NCBI RefSeq assembly: GCF_000018605.1
Contig: NC_010003.1
Location: 720,501 to 784,500, forward strand
Length of the DNA: 64,000 nucleotides
Source of the DNA: Petrotoga mobilis SJ95
GTDB lineage: Bacteria; Thermotogota; Thermotogae; Petrotogales; Petrotogaceae
Direction of reading: 5' to 3'
Shown: piece by piece, positions 42,841-53,900 of the stretch
How positions within the stretch are numbered: the stretch's first letter is position 1
How the letters are laid out: every line of letters starts with the position of its first letter
Notes under the pieces: generated by a model
What the model saw: only the letters and a program-made list of their open reading frames with translations
Databases searched by the model: none
What the model was told of the DNA's origin: nothing
Position numbers and translations under genes: made by a program

Positions 42841-43110
42841 ATGAAACATGAAAAGGCTCTTAGAAAACTTAAAACAGCGCGTGGACAGATTGATGCAGCT
42901 ATAAAAATGATTGAAGAAGAAAGATACTGTATTGATATATCTAAGCAACTGTTAGCCACAATTTCTCTTTTAAAAAATGCACACTCTGAAATATTGAAAA
43001 AACATATAGAAACATGCGTGAAAGACGCAACGTCTTCTAAAGATCCCGAAGAAATCAATGTAAAATTAGAAGAACTTGAAGAGGTTTTTGATTATCTCAA
43101 AAAAACTTAG
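42841..43110 (+). CDS. csoR: Copper-sensing transcriptional repressor of the CsoR family
   Basis: 89 residues, four-helix CsoR/RcnR fold. The Cu(I) ligands Cys30 (ERYC), His55 and Cys59 (KKHIETC) are all present, matching the C-H-C set of copper sensors rather than FrmR or RcnR. AGGAGG lies before the ATG at 42841. It leads the csoR-copA-copZ operon. Confidence 0.92.
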   Translation: MKHEKALRKLKTARGQIDAAIKMIEEERYCIDISKQLLATISLLKNAHSEILKKHIETCVKDATSSKDPEEINVKLEELEEVFDYLKKT

Positions 43111-43127
43111 AAAAGGGGGTGTACTAT

Positions 43128-45347
43128 ATGAGTGAAGTCAAAGAAAAACCGATAGAATCAACAAATTCTCAAGAAAAATTTGCCGCAAATAATAAAGTAT
43201 CTTTTAGCGTTCAAGGGATGACATGTGCTACATGTGTAAAAAACGTAGAACGGGCGCTTAAAAAATTAGATGGGGTAAAATATGTCTCAGTCAATTTAGC
43301 CACAGAAAAAGCTATAGTAATATCACAAGAAGCAATACCGATGAACGAAATCAAAAAGGCTGTAGCAGATGTTGGATACAAGGTCTCTGAGGAAATGCCC
43401 ACCGAGGATCTGATAGAAAAAAGATTCAAAGAATCACGCAAAGATATGTATATTTCATTAGCCATTACTATACCTCTTATGGTTGTTATGATTTTAAGTA
43501 TGAGCGGGGTACATGTTCCTTTTATGCTATTGATTGAGTTAATTGGCGGTGCAGCCACAATCTTCATACCAGGTAGAAAAACTTTAAAAAGTGCCTGGAT
43601 CGCTTTATCTCATCTTCACACAAATATGGATACATTAGTTTCTCTTGGAGCTATCTCCGCTTGGGCAACAACAATTTTAGCAATTGTAGGATTGAATATT
43701 CTTTCTTTTGGTACTATTGCATCTATGCTTATTACCCTGAATCTGGTGGGTAGATACATCGAAGCAAGGATGAAACATAGTGCTTCAAGAGAAATAAAAC
43801 TCCTTCTATCCATGAAAGTCGACAAAGCTAATGTTATTACTGATGACGGAGTGGTTGAATTACCCATAGAGACCGTCAAAATAGGTGATTTAATACTGGT
43901 GAGACAAGGTGAAAAAATACCTTTAGATGGTACTATCGTAGAAGGGCAAGCTTCCATAAACGAGTCTATGATAAGCGGTGAACCATTACCCCTATTAAAA
44001 AGCGAGAAGGATCCCGTAGTAAGTGGAACGATAGTTGAATCAGGTCTCTTAAAAATAAAAGTAGAAAAAGTCGGAGAAGACACATTCCTAAATCAAATGA
44101 TCAAACTTGTAGAAGAAGCTTCATCCTCTAAAGTACCTATTCAAGCTCTGGCTGACAGAATAACTTTGTATTTTATCCCGACGGTTTTTTTGTTAGCTGT
44201 CTTAAGTGGTATGATTTGGTTTTTCCAATATGAAACATTCCAACCTTTTTTGATTAACGTTTCAAATGTCATTCCTTGGGTTTTTACAGATGCTGGTCCG
44301 CTATCTACGGCAATTTTCTCGTTTGTTGCCACTCTCGTTATAGCGTGCCCATGTGCTCTTGGCTTAGCAACACCTATGGCTCTTGTGGCTGCCAGTTCTG
44401 TATCTGCCAAAAAAGGATTGATCATAAAAAATGGAGAAGCCATCCAAACAGCTAAAGATATAGACACAATTCTCATGGACAAAACTGGAACCTTAACTAA
44501 AGGGCAACCTTCAGTTATTGAACACAATTTAGATGATGAAACATTTTTGATCATTTCAGAAATAGAGAAAAATTCTACTCACCCATTGGCTAAAGCCATA
44601 GTCGAATACGCACATGAGCATATTAAAAATCAGAACGTTGAAATTGAAGAAATAGAGGAAATAACAGGCAAAGGAATCGTTGGGACATACAAAAACAATG
44701 AATACTATATAGGTAAACCACGTGATCCAAAACCATATCAAGCATTTATGGAAAACGCAGAGACGGTAATAGAGGTAAGTAAAAATGAAAAAATTGTTGG
44801 CTACATAAGAATCGCAGACGAGATTAAAAGTGATGCAGTAGAAGCTATAAAACAATTAAAAGAAATGGGAATGGAACCCATAATGGTAACAGGCGACAAC
44901 GAAAACACCGCCAGAGCCGTTGCTAAAAAAGTTGGGATTGATAAGGTATTTGCAAATATATCACCCCAAAATAAAGTAGAAATAGTCAGAAAATATCAGA
45001 TAGAAGGGAAAAAGGTAGGCATGATAGGCGATGGAATAAACGATGCCGCAGCATTAAAATCATCTGATATGGGTATTGCAATAGGTAACGGAACAGATTT
45101 GGCAATAGAATCTGCGGATGTAATAATAAGTCAGGGCGAAATTTCAAAAGTTATAGATGCAATAAATATATCAGAAATAACCTTTAAAAAAATCAAACAA
45201 AACTTATTCTGGGCTTTCTTCTACAACATTATCGCGATACCTTTGGCAATGATCGGCATCCTTCACCCAGCAATAGCAGAGGTCGCTATGTTATTTAGTT
45301 CCATAAACGTGATTTACAATTCAAGCAGAATCACAAAAAAACTATAG
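43128..45347 (+). CDS. copA: Copper-exporting P1B-type ATPase
   Basis: 739 residues. N-terminal metal-binding domain GMTCATC (Cys33, 36), eight membrane helices, CPCALGLATP (Cu(I) transport site), DKTGTLTKG (phosphorylation), STHPLAKAI (HP motif) and GDGINDAAAL. It pumps Cu(I) out of the cell. The ATG at 43128 has GGGGGTG 7 nt upstream. Only one N-terminal metal-binding domain. The C-terminus has the Asn/Ser residues of helix 7-8 (SSINVIYNSSR). Confidence 0.96.
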   Translation: MSEVKEKPIESTNSQEKFAANNKVSFSVQGMTCATCVKNVERALKKLDGVKYVSVNLATEKAIVISQEAIPMNEIKKAVADVGYKVSEEMPTEDLIEKRFKESRKDMYISLAITIPLMVVMILSMSGVHVPFMLLIELIGGAATIFIPGRKTLKSAWIALSHLHTNMDTLVSLGAISAWATTILAIVGLNILSFGTIASMLITLNLVGRYIEARMKHSASREIKLLLSMKVDKANVITDDGVVELPIETVKIGDLILVRQGEKIPLDGTIVEGQASINESMISGEPLPLLKSEKDPVVSGTIVESGLLKIKVEKVGEDTFLNQMIKLVEEASSSKVPIQALADRITLYFIPTVFLLAVLSGMIWFFQYETFQPFLINVSNVIPWVFTDAGPLSTAIFSFVATLVIACPCALGLATPMALVAASSVSAKKGLIIKNGEAIQTAKDIDTILMDKTGTLTKGQPSVIEHNLDDETFLIISEIEKNSTHPLAKAIVEYAHEHIKNQNVEIEEIEEITGKGIVGTYKNNEYYIGKPRDPKPYQAFMENAETVIEVSKNEKIVGYIRIADEIKSDAVEAIKQLKEMGMEPIMVTGDNENTARAVAKKVGIDKVFANISPQNKVEIVRKYQIEGKKVGMIGDGINDAAALKSSDMGIAIGNGTDLAIESADVIISQGEISKVIDAINISEITFKKIKQNLFWAFFYNIIAIPLAMIGILHPAIAEVAMLFSSINVIYNSSRITKKL

Positions 45348-45358
45348 GAGGTTAAACA

Positions 45359-45568
45359 ATGAAATATGTATTTGATGTTCCAGATATGTCTTGCGAACAT
45401 TGCAAGATGAATATTGAAAGGCAATTAAAATCTTCAGGTATTGTGCAAAATTTCAACGTTGATTTAGAAAACAAAAAAGTAGAAGTTGAAACATTGCAAG
45501 AACCAGAAAAAATAGAAAACTTACTGGATGAAATAGGTTATCCCCCAAAATTGGTAAGCCAGGAATAA
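45359..45568 (+). CDS. copZ: Copper chaperone, CopZ-like
   Basis: 69 residues, heavy-metal-associated ferredoxin-like fold with the Cu(I) motif MSCEHC. Delivers Cu(I) to CopA and CsoR. AGGAGG lies before the ATG, 11 nt after copA. Confidence 0.92.
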   Translation: MKYVFDVPDMSCEHCKMNIERQLKSSGIVQNFNVDLENKKVEVETLQEPEKIENLLDEIGYPPKLVSQE

Positions 45569-45580
45569 TTTTTCAAAAAG

Positions 45581-45610
45581 CAGGAGCACTTGTTGCTCCT
45601 GTTTATATTA
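45581..45610 (+). terminator. Weak terminator after copZ
   Basis: CAGGAGCA-CTTGT-TGCTCCTG followed by TTTATATTATT. Confidence 0.65.
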
Positions 45611-45667
45611 TTAATTGATTAAATTTTTTTCTTTTACTTTCATATTTATTAGCAGCAAGCAGATCCA

Positions 45668-46612
45668 TTAATGTTCTATTGATAGCCCACTTAAAACCTT
45701 AAGTCTTTGAGGGAGAGTTTCAAAATACAAAGGAGAATGGCCCAAAGATTCACCATCCGTTTCTAAATACAGCTTTTCTTTGGATGTAATTTCTATCGAT
45801 TTTCCTCTAAAGGTTTTCACAGCTTCATGATTTATAAATGAGCCATCATATATTTTCCTTAGATTTGCTAAAATTGTACCAACAGATATCTTATCAACAA
45901 CGGTTACATCGAAAAGTCCATCATCGTATTTTGCCTTTGGTGTAAACATCATTCCTCCTCCACTGTATCTACAAATCCCAACATTCAAGGTTAAAGCTTG
46001 ATTTGCATACACCTTTTCTCCATCAATTTTGATTTCAACATAAGGATCCTTGAAGGAAATTAAAGTGCTTAATAAATTTAAAGAATAAGAAAGTTTGCCA
46101 AACAATCTTTTTTTACTTTTATTCGCCTTATAGGTGACTTCTGCATCAAAACCCATCCCAGCAACATTCACAAAATATCTTGTTTTTTCAACACCTGTTT
46201 GAATATAACTAACCTTACCAACATCTTGTAATATAAAATTGTCTTTACGTAAATTGCTTACCGCCTCTTCATAATTAGCAGGTATACCGACGCTTTTTCC
46301 CCAATCGTTACCAGAGCCAGAACCTATAGAACCAATTGATATTTCGATTGGATCTATAATATCCTGCAACATTATTGCGTTAACTATTTCGTTGACCGTT
46401 CCATCTCCACCCACAGAAATTAATTTTTTATACCCTTTTTTAATTCCTTCCATTGCCAAATTAAAACCATCGTAAGGCTTTTGGGTAAATAAATAATCAA
46501 AGGATATCTTTTTCTTTTCCAAAATAGGATAGATATTTTTTGTCCATACTTTTAGGGCTCTACCTCCACCTGCTACAGGATTGACTATGAACAGTATTTT
46601 ATCTGGTTCCAC
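45668..46612 (-). CDS. Diacylglycerol/lipid kinase family protein (YegS/DagK-like)
   Basis: 314 residues from a GTG (46612) with GGAG 10 nt upstream. Motifs: FIVNPVAGGGRALKVW, SVGGDGTVNEIVNAIM (the GGDGT catalytic loop), SIGSGNDWGKSVGIP (lipid-kinase GTGND variant GSGND), and a C-terminal VDGE-like TDGESLGHSP. It phosphorylates diacylglycerol or another lipid with ATP. Followed downstream only by the converging copper operon. Confidence 0.93.
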   Translation of the reverse strand: MEPDKILFIVNPVAGGGRALKVWTKNIYPILEKKKISFDYLFTQKPYDGFNLAMEGIKKGYKKLISVGGDGTVNEIVNAIMLQDIIDPIEISIGSIGSGSGNDWGKSVGIPANYEEAVSNLRKDNFILQDVGKVSYIQTGVEKTRYFVNVAGMGFDAEVTYKANKSKKRLFGKLSYSLNLLSTLISFKDPYVEIKIDGEKVYANQALTLNVGICRYSGGGMMFTPKAKYDDGLFDVTVVDKISVGTILANLRKIYDGSFINHEAVKTFRGKSIEITSKEKLYLETDGESLGHSPLYFETLPQRLKVLSGLSIEH

Positions 46613-46654
46613 AAGGGTAGATCTCCTTTTTCATTTTAATATCTAACTAATTTA

Positions 46655-47418
46655 CTATATTTGACCAACTGATTCAAGAAAATCGATAAAAAATCCTTTT
46701 ATTATGGAAGAAGAATAAGACAATACACTCAACGTTTCTTCCTTAAGTTTTGACAATTTTCCTTCTTCATCCATCTTTCTAATTTGTTCAATAGTTACAT
46801 AATCATTTAAACTTTCCCCAAACTGAGATTTGATCTCTGAATGAATCATAGAAAACTTACTAAGAGAATAGCCCGTCATTTCTTGAACGTAGTCTTCGTA
46901 ATTATCAAAAAAGGCAGGTTTTGCCCCCAAAATAACTTCTTTCGCGGAATTATCAGAATAATACAAAAGATATACTAAATAATCGTCCATAAAATAGTGT
47001 GCATTGTTAAGTTTCCTTGATATGTCCTTGTTAAAAGCTGCTCCTATGATTTCAAAAAATGAACCGGGGGCATTGTGATAAGGTTGTGAAAGATCTTCGA
47101 TATAATGAAGCGCACGAGCTAAAAATCTATAACCCCAATATTCGTCATTTTTTTCAAAAGCTTGTTTGGATAATTCTACAAAGTAGAGAAATGATTTGTC
47201 GCCTTCGAAAACCTTTAAAAATCCAATTCGGTTAAACTAAGATATTCTAAATTGTATTGCCTTTCTTCCTCGTATGAATATTCTGTAATAAAAACCTTTT
47301 TATCAATATTCGGTAAATCTTGAATTATATAATAAGTCATCGCCTCATGCCCACTCCAAGGGAACAGTGTAGTAGACATAAAAACAATAAAAAGTAAATA
47401 CAATATGGATTTTTTCAT
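46655..47418 (-). pseudogene. Zinc-dependent phospholipase C/S1-P1 nuclease-like secreted protein, frameshifted
   Basis: ATG at 47418 (MKKSILYLLFIVFMSTTLF, a signal peptide), mature start PWSGHEAMTYYIIQDL with the Trp and His that bind zinc in this family. The first frame stops at SLTELDF near 47215. The next frame continues without a gap in logic: LKVFEGDKSFLYFVELS, RALHYIEDLSQPYHNAPG (HxxxD and QPxH zinc ligands), to the end at 46655. One T missing from a T6 run (GATTTTTAAAG) explains the break. Together it is about 254 residues. A recent mutation or a sequencing error is likely. Confidence 0.78.
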
Positions 47419-47505
47419 GGACAAAATCACCTTTTTATAAAATCCTTCAATTCCTTTAATTCTTTTAAAATTTTACCATAAAATGATCTTAACAAGAAAG
47501 CAAAT

Positions 47506-47530
47506 CAAAAAAACCCCATTTGGGGTTTTG
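47506..47530 (-). terminator. Terminator of the sugar ABC operon
   Basis: Minus strand AAAACCCC-AAAT-GGGG with TTTTTTTGATTTG after it. It lies downstream of the last permease gene. Confidence 0.88.
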
Positions 47531-47567
47531 TTGGTTAAATAATTATTTAATTTTGTTAAAACCTACT

Positions 47568-48407
47568 TCATTCTTTAAGCCCACTATTTACCAAACTTTT
47601 TACAAACAAATCTTGAAGTAGAAAAAATATTATAAGGGTAGGTAAAGCAACTAACAGTGTCCCTGCCATTATCACTCCCCAATTGTTACTGGACTCTCCT
47701 GAGATCATCATCTTTACGCCAACCTGTACCGTCCTCATGTCATCTTGCATGGTAACTATCAAAGGCCAAAGATACATATTCCATGCATAAACAAAATTAA
47801 TAATAGCCGCCCCAGCGATTATTGGCCCAGACAAAGGTACAAGCACCTTGAAAAAATATTGCATAGCTGAAGCACCATCTATTTTTGCTGCATCCTCTAA
47901 AGAGCGAGGAATCGTCATAAAATGTTGCCTAAATAGGAATGTATTGGTTGCTGAAGCGGTAAAAGGTATTATCAACGCCCAGTAGGTGTTAACCCAACCC
48001 AGATTTGACATCAGCATAAACAAAGGTAAAATCATAACCGTTTCTGCTGGCAAAAATAAAGTTACAAATAGTGTGGAAAACAATATGTTCTTTCCTTTAA
48101 ATTGAAAAGAAGAAAAAGCATAAGCAGCCAATGTTCCTGTTATTAACTTTCCTAATGTTGTAAATGAAGCAACAAGCAAAGAATTGAACAACATTCTGCC
48201 CATTGGAACAAGTTGTATAGCTGTAATGTAATTTTTAAAATTGATACTTGAAGGAAAAAACTTAGGTGGATAAGAGAAAACCTCCGTTGGTTCCATAAAA
48301 CTCATGGAAATTGCAAGTATGAAAGGTAAAAACATGAAAAAAGATACAATTATTAAACCTAGCTCTACAAAAACATAATTAACTTTTTCTCTGGTCGATT
48401 TCCTCAT
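47568..48407 (-). CDS. Sugar ABC transporter permease, MalG type
   Basis: 279 residues, six membrane helices. The EAA loop EDAAKIDGASAMQYFFKVLVP is the contact to the ATPase. CUT1 family. The ATG at 48407 (MRKSTREKVNYVF) has GGGAG 10 nt upstream; a longer frame lacks a ribosome site. With 48424-49296 and the binding protein 49392-50705 it makes an importer. The ATPase gene is not in the window; a shared MsmK-type ATPase is likely. Confidence 0.93.
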   Translation of the reverse strand: MRKSTREKVNYVFVELGLIIVSFFMFLPFILAISMSFMEPTEVFSYPPKFFPSSINFKNYITAIQLVPMGRMLFNSLLVASFTTLGKLITGTLAAYAFSSFQFKGKNILFSTLFVTLFLPAETVMILPLFMLMSNLGWVNTYWALIIPFTASATNTFLFRQHFMTIPRSLEDAAKIDGASAMQYFFKVLVPLSGPIIAGAAIINFVYAWNMYLWPLIVTMQDDMRTVQVGVKMMISGESSNNWGVIMAGTLLVALPTLIIFFLLQDLFVKSLVNSGLKE

Positions 48408-48423
48408 TATTGCTTGACTCCCT

Positions 48424-49296
48424 TCATTGATAATGAACCCTTTTCTCACCAAATCTAAAATAAAGAAAGGTGATAATTGACATAATAATAAATAAGATAA
48501 CACTCTCAGCAGCTGCTAAACTTGTTTTTTGGAAAAAGAATGCGTCTTGATATAGTTTGTAAATTAAGGTTGTTGTGCTTCCTAAGGGTCCACCTCTTGT
48601 CATAATGTCAATGATCCCAAACGACTCAAACATTCCATTGGTGATGTTCATAATAACTAAGTAAAATGTAATGGGAGAAAGTATAGGAAATTTTATTTTC
48701 CACATCCTTTGCCATACGTTCGCTCCATCAATAAGAGAACTCTCTATTATTGATTCCGATATGGACTGTAACCCTGCAAGGTAGAAAATAATTGAAAAAG
48801 GCAGCATCTTCCAAACACTGGCAACTATAACTGAAATTAACGCATATGGCACTTGATTTAACCAATTAATACTTTCTCCTGTGATTCTTGACAGAATATA
48901 ATTCACATGCCCTGCAACCGGATTCAACATAAAGGTCCACAGCGCACCTCCAATAGTAAAGGAAATAACATAAGGAACAAAAATTAAAGTTCTATAAATT
49001 TTCATCCCAAAGACCTTATTATCTAATAATTGTGCGATCAGGTAGCCTAAAATAATGACTATTATTACCGTTGTAACTATATATATGATTGTGATCTTTA
49101 ATGCATCCCAATATGCCTCATTCTCAAAAAGCTTAATGTAGTTATCTAAACCTGCAAATATTCTCTTATCGCCAAATGGTGATATTTTGTAAAAACTCAT
49201 TAGAAAGGAGTTAATTGCAGGCCAATATATAAAAAGGGCAATAATTATTAGTGTCGGTGCAAGCAAAAGATAAGGTGTATATTTTCCCCACTTCAT
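48424..49296 (-). CDS. Sugar ABC transporter permease, MalF type
   Basis: 290 residues, six helices. EAA loop ESSLIDGANVWQRMWKIKFP. Starts MKWGKYTPYLLLAPTL, with GGAGG before the ATG. CUT1 inner-membrane subunit, partner of the MalG-type protein. Next to the alpha-mannosidase 50924-53992, so mannosides are a plausible substrate. Confidence 0.93.
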   Translation of the reverse strand: MKWGKYTPYLLLAPTLIIIALFIYWPAINSFLMSFYKISPFGDKRIFAGLDNYIKLFENEAYWDALKITIIYIVTTVIIVIILGYLIAQLLDNKVFGMKIYRTLIFVPYVISFTIGGALWTFMLNPVAGHVNYILSRITGESINWLNQVPYALISVIVASVWKMLPFSIIFYLAGLQSISESIIESSLIDGANVWQRMWKIKFPILSPITFYLVIMNITNGMFESFGIIDIMTRGGPLGSTTTLIYKLYQDAFFFQKTSLAAAESVILFIIMSIITFLYFRFGEKRVHYQ

Positions 49297-49318
49297 ATTT
49301 TATTTCCTCCCAAAAAAC

Positions 49319-49342
49319 CAAGGAAGAAAATTCTTCCTTGGA
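49319..49342 (-). promoter_or_regulatory. Intercistronic stem-loop between binding protein and permease genes
   Basis: CCAAGGAAGAA and TTCTTCCTTGG, an 11-bp perfect stem with a tiny loop and no U-run. Such hairpins often protect the binding-protein mRNA so that it is made in excess over the permeases. Confidence 0.65.
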
Positions 49343-49391
49343 TTAACAACATTTGAAATTCTAGACTTATATTAGAGATTCATTTAATAGA

Positions 49392-50705
49392 TTATTGATA
49401 GAATTCGTTATATTCTTGGATTAATTCTGTTACTCTACTTTCAGCCCAGCTCAGTGCCTCTTCAGGTGTCATTTGTCCATCAACCATTCTTTCATACGCT
49501 ATTTCTATAGTCTCTCGTGTTTCAGGGAACACTCCAATAACTGCTCCAGCGGAGTTGAAATCTCTTTTAGCTAGCAATAGTTGCAATAAGGAAGTGAAGT
49601 AATTTGGGTTCTCAGCATAGAACTCTTCATAGTGCAGCCTTTGAATGGCATCTTTTCTAACTGGGAAATATCCGGTACCTTGGTGCCATCTTATCTGTTG
49701 ATCTTCACGATTGACAAACTTCAAAAATTCCCAGGCAGCTTTGGTTTCTTCGTCTGTATGGCCATCTATCAACCATAAACTTGCTCCTCCAATAACTGGT
49801 CCTCCACTGACACTTATATCTGGAACAGGTAAAAAGGCTGTACCTAACTCGTAGCCGTTACTTTCTAACCCTTCTTGAAAAACCTTTACATCAGATGTAG
49901 AAAAGAAATTCATAGCTGCTCTGCCTGAAACGAAATTTTGTCCGGCAGCATTCCAATCTTCCCTAGCTGTATTAAGAATTAAACCTTCTTTGTTCAATTG
50001 GTCAAACAGTTCAAATATTTTTAAACCTGCTTCACTATTAAAAACAGCCTCTGTCGCTCTAGCGGTTCTTCCGTTATCGTTGTTAACAAGTGGCGCATCA
50101 GCGGCAGCCATAAGTTGTTCAATTATCCATGAATGGGTAGGCCAAGTTAATCCGTATTGCACTGTATTTCCTCTTGAGTCTTTCTTTGTTAAAATTCTGG
50201 AGTATTCCAGTAGTTCTTCGTAAGTTTGAGGAGGTCTATTTGGATCTAAGCCTGCTTCTTCAAAGAGCGTTTTGTTGTAATACAACAAAGCGGTAGATGA
50301 ATTGAAAGGCATGGAGTACAACTTCCCATCAACTTTGTAATAATTTAATATCGGTTCCAACAAAACCCCTACATCATAAGAATCATCTTGATCAAGTAAA
50401 TCTTGGACAGGAACTATGACACCGCTGTCTATCATCAATCTTGTACCTATTTCGTAAATCTGTACTATGTGAGGTGCATTCCCGGATTGTACCCCTGCAA
50501 TAAGCTTATTCAACGTCTCAGGATAACTTCCTGAATATTGCGCATTTACTTTTATATCCGGATAAGCTTCTTCAAAATCACTCACAATATCTTCAATCAA
50601 AGCTATCCTGTCTCCACTCATTGCATGCCAAAACTCTATGGTTACAGGGAAAGACAAAACGCTTAACAAAGAAACCATAAATAAAAACATAACCGTCCTT
50701 TTCAC
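49392..50705 (-). CDS. Sugar ABC transporter substrate-binding protein
   Basis: 437 residues. Signal peptide MKRTVMFLFMVSLLSVLSFP without a lipobox Cys, then TIEFWHAMSGDRIALIEDIV and the extracellular-binding-protein family 1 body. GTG start at 50705 with GGAGGTG 7 nt upstream. First gene of the operon. The gene faces away from the alpha-mannosidase, with a shared 218-bp promoter region, so both may answer to the same sugar. Confidence 0.93.
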   Translation of the reverse strand: MKRTVMFLFMVSLLSVLSFPVTIEFWHAMSGDRIALIEDIVSDFEEAYPDIKVNAQYSGSYPETLNKLIAGVQSGNAPHIVQIYEIGTRLMIDSGVIVPVQDLLDQDDSYDVGVLLEPILNYYKVDGKLYSMPFNSSTALLYYNKTLFEEAGLDPNRPPQTYEELLEYSRILTKKDSRGNTVQYGLTWPTHSWIIEQLMAAADAPLVNNDNGRTARATEAVFNSEAGLKIFELFDQLNKEGLILNTAREDWNAAGQNFVSGRAAMNFFSTSDVKVFQEGLESNGYELGTAFLPVPDISVSGGPVIGGASLWLIDGHTDEETKAAWEFLKFVNREDQQIRWHQGTGYFPVRKDAIQRLHYEEFYAENPNYFTSLLQLLLAKRDFNSAGAVIGVFPETRETIEIAYERMVDGQMTPEEALSWAESRVTELIQEYNEFYQ

Positions 50706-50923
50706 AAAACTCACCTCCAATAAATTTTTGAAACTATTTAAAGACTTTACTCAGCATCTTCTTGTATTTCAATAGTACTTTATTTTTATTTGTGAAATAT
50801 AAGGAAATATAAAGTTTTATTAAAACTAAATATTTCCAAAGTTCTTTTCTTGTTTTTTACTATCTTATCTATTAAGTTGTGTTATCATTAATTGGATTGC
50901 TATCTAGGAGGTCGAAATAAAAC

Positions 50924-53900
50924 ATGTTAGAAGACATAACCAAGAAAAAGTTAGAGAACGGATTAAGAGAAGTTAAAAAATCACAAACACTTAGTATTCT
51001 CCAAATTTTGCAAATGGATTACTTTGAAGACAAAGAAAGAAGATTCAAGCCTGAATTCAACAATTCAACAAACTGGAAAAAGATAGAAAAAGAGGAAAAG
51101 TGGGGAGGGTACGATAAGGTATTTTGGTTTAGAAAAAATATCGAAGTGCCTGAAAGTATTGGTGAAGAAAGTCTATTTTTGAGGGTTTCTTTGGAAAAAG
51201 ATGGCGATTTGGACGTTATTCCCGATTATCCTGAATCTTTACTTTTTGTAAATGGTCAGTTCGTTCAAGGAATAGACAAATACCATAAAGAGGCTATAAT
51301 ATCGCCAAAGATTGTACAAGGAAATGTATTGAGGATATACTTAAGGTCATGGACTGGCTTGAGAGGGGAATTAAATTACACATTTTCAGGTTTGGAGCTT
51401 TACAAAATAGAAAAATATTCACAAAAGTACTATTTCTTAGCAAAGAATGTTCTTGACACAATCGATCAACTAAGTCAAAACGATATTGTAAGAGTAAAAT
51501 TATTCAATATTTTAAACGAGTCTTACAAAAGAATCAATTTTATAAAACCTCGATCCAAAGAATACTATGAATCAATAAAAGACAGTTATAGTTTTTTGCA
51601 AGAAGAATTGAAAAAAATGAGAAATTTTAAGCTGGATTCTCCGAAAGTTGTTTTGACAGGACATTCTCATATAGATATGGCATGGCTTTGGACAGTTTTA
51701 CACACAAGAGAAAAAGCACAAAGAACCTTTTCGACGGTTCTCAATCTGATGCAAGAGTATCCAGAATATATATTTATGCACTCTTCTCCGGCATTGTACA
51801 AGTTCTTAAAAAACGATTACCCTGAGTTGTATGAAAAAGTAAAGCAAAAAATTAAAGAAGGCAGATGGGAAGCAACTGGTGGTATGTGGATAGAATCGGA
51901 TTCTAATATTTCTCCAGGTGAGTTTTTGATAAGACAGATACTATTTGGGAAAAGGTTCTTAAAAGAAGAGTTTGGAATAGATTCTAAAGTTGTATGGTTG
52001 CCAGATGCATTTGGTTACACATACGCCCTTCCTCAGATAATAAAGAAAAGTGGAATGAAGTACTTCGCTACAACCAAAATAAGCTGGAATGAGATCAACA
52101 AATTCCCTTACGATACTTTTTGGTGGAAAGGCATCGATGGGACAAAAATCCTTTCCCATTTTATTACGACTCCAGATAAGAACAATTATTTTTATACCTA
52201 CAACGGTATGGTGGAACCTTTCACGATAAGGGGGATATGGGATAACTACAAACAAAAAGATATAAACGATGAATTACTTCTTGTCTTCGGTTGGGGAGAT
52301 GGGGGAGGAGGCCCAACATATGAAATGTTAGAAAATTATGAAGCAATAAAAGAAATCCCAGGTTTACCCCAAGTGGATATGGGAAGAGTAGAGGATTATT
52401 TTGAGAAATTGGGAGAAAGAATAAGAGATAAAAATGTCCCAGTTTGGGATGATGAGCTGTACTTCGAATTACATCGAGGTACGTATACTTCACAAGCTTT
52501 TGTGAAAAGGGAAAACAGAAAATCAGAAGTATTGTACCATAACGCAGAGTTATTAAATTCTATGGCTTTGAAATTATTAGAAGATTTCGAATATCCTAAA
52601 AATTCTCTAAATGAAGGATGGGAACTATTATTATTAAATCAATTCCACGATATTTTACCAGGTTCCTCAATAAGAGAGGTTTATGAAGATGCAAGAAGAG
52701 ATTTTGAAAAGATAAAGGGGATAGCTAACAAAGAGATCGAAAGGGCTATTTCTATGATTTCAAAGGAAATAAAAAGCGAAGAAGACAGTTTGGTATTATT
52801 CAACACCACCTCCTTTGAAAGGGACGAGATTGTAGAGTTAGAAAACGGTAAAAAAACGTTGGTTAGAGGAATCCCCCCTTTTGGCTATAAAAGTATTAAG
52901 GTATCAAATTTGGAGCAGAAGCAAATTGATGAAAAAATGATCGTAAAAGAAGATTACATTGAAAACAGATACTATATAATCGAATTCAATGAAAAAGGGC
53001 AGCTTAAAAGATTATACGATAAAGAAAATAAAAGGGAAGTACTGGAAGAGGGGAAATTGGGAAACGTGCTACAAACCTTCGAAGATAAACCTTACTTTTT
53101 TGACGCATGGGATATTTCTCCTTATTTCAACGAAAAGATGAAAGAGGTTACTGATTTAATCGAAGTAAAAGTAGAGGAAGAGACTCCTTTAAAAGGTGTT
53201 TTAAAATTCTCATGGAGGTTTTATGACTCAACTATCGAACAAAGAGTCATTGTGTACAACCACATAAGAAGAATCGATTTTGATACACATGTTGACTGGA
53301 AAGAGAAACAAGTTTTATTAAAAACAGCTTTTCCTGTTAATATAAGAAGCACGAAAGCCACCTACAACATACAATTTGGAAACATAGAAAGAAGTACAAC
53401 CAACAACACAAGTTGGGATATAGCAAAATTTGAAGTCCCAGCACAAAAATGGGCAGATCTTTCAGAAGCAAACTATGGAGTTTCCATACTAAATGATTGT
53501 AAACATGGGTACGATATAAAAGAAAACGTTATGAGACTCACTCTTCTAAGATCCCCAATCGAACCCGATGAAACGGCTGATAGAACGGATCACACATTCA
53601 TTTATTCTCTTCTACCACACGCTGGAACATGGAGAGATTCACAAGTAATACAAGAAGCCTACAAATTGAATTATTCTGTAATAGTTAAAAAGATAAGAAA
53701 AAACGAAGAAGGAAACCTCCCTGACAATTTCTCTTTTATCAAGGTCAACGATTTTGATGTGGTAATTGAAACCATAAAAAAAGCGGAAGATGATGACTCT
53801 ATACTAATTAGACTTTTCGAAGATAAAGGCAGTCGAAAAAAGGAAGTGGAAATAGAATTTTTTAGAAGTTTAAAAAAAGTGGTTGAATGTAATTTAATTG

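Noticed and set aside
43616..44083. Minus-strand frame over copA
   Set aside because: Shadow of the P-type ATPase; no features of a real protein.
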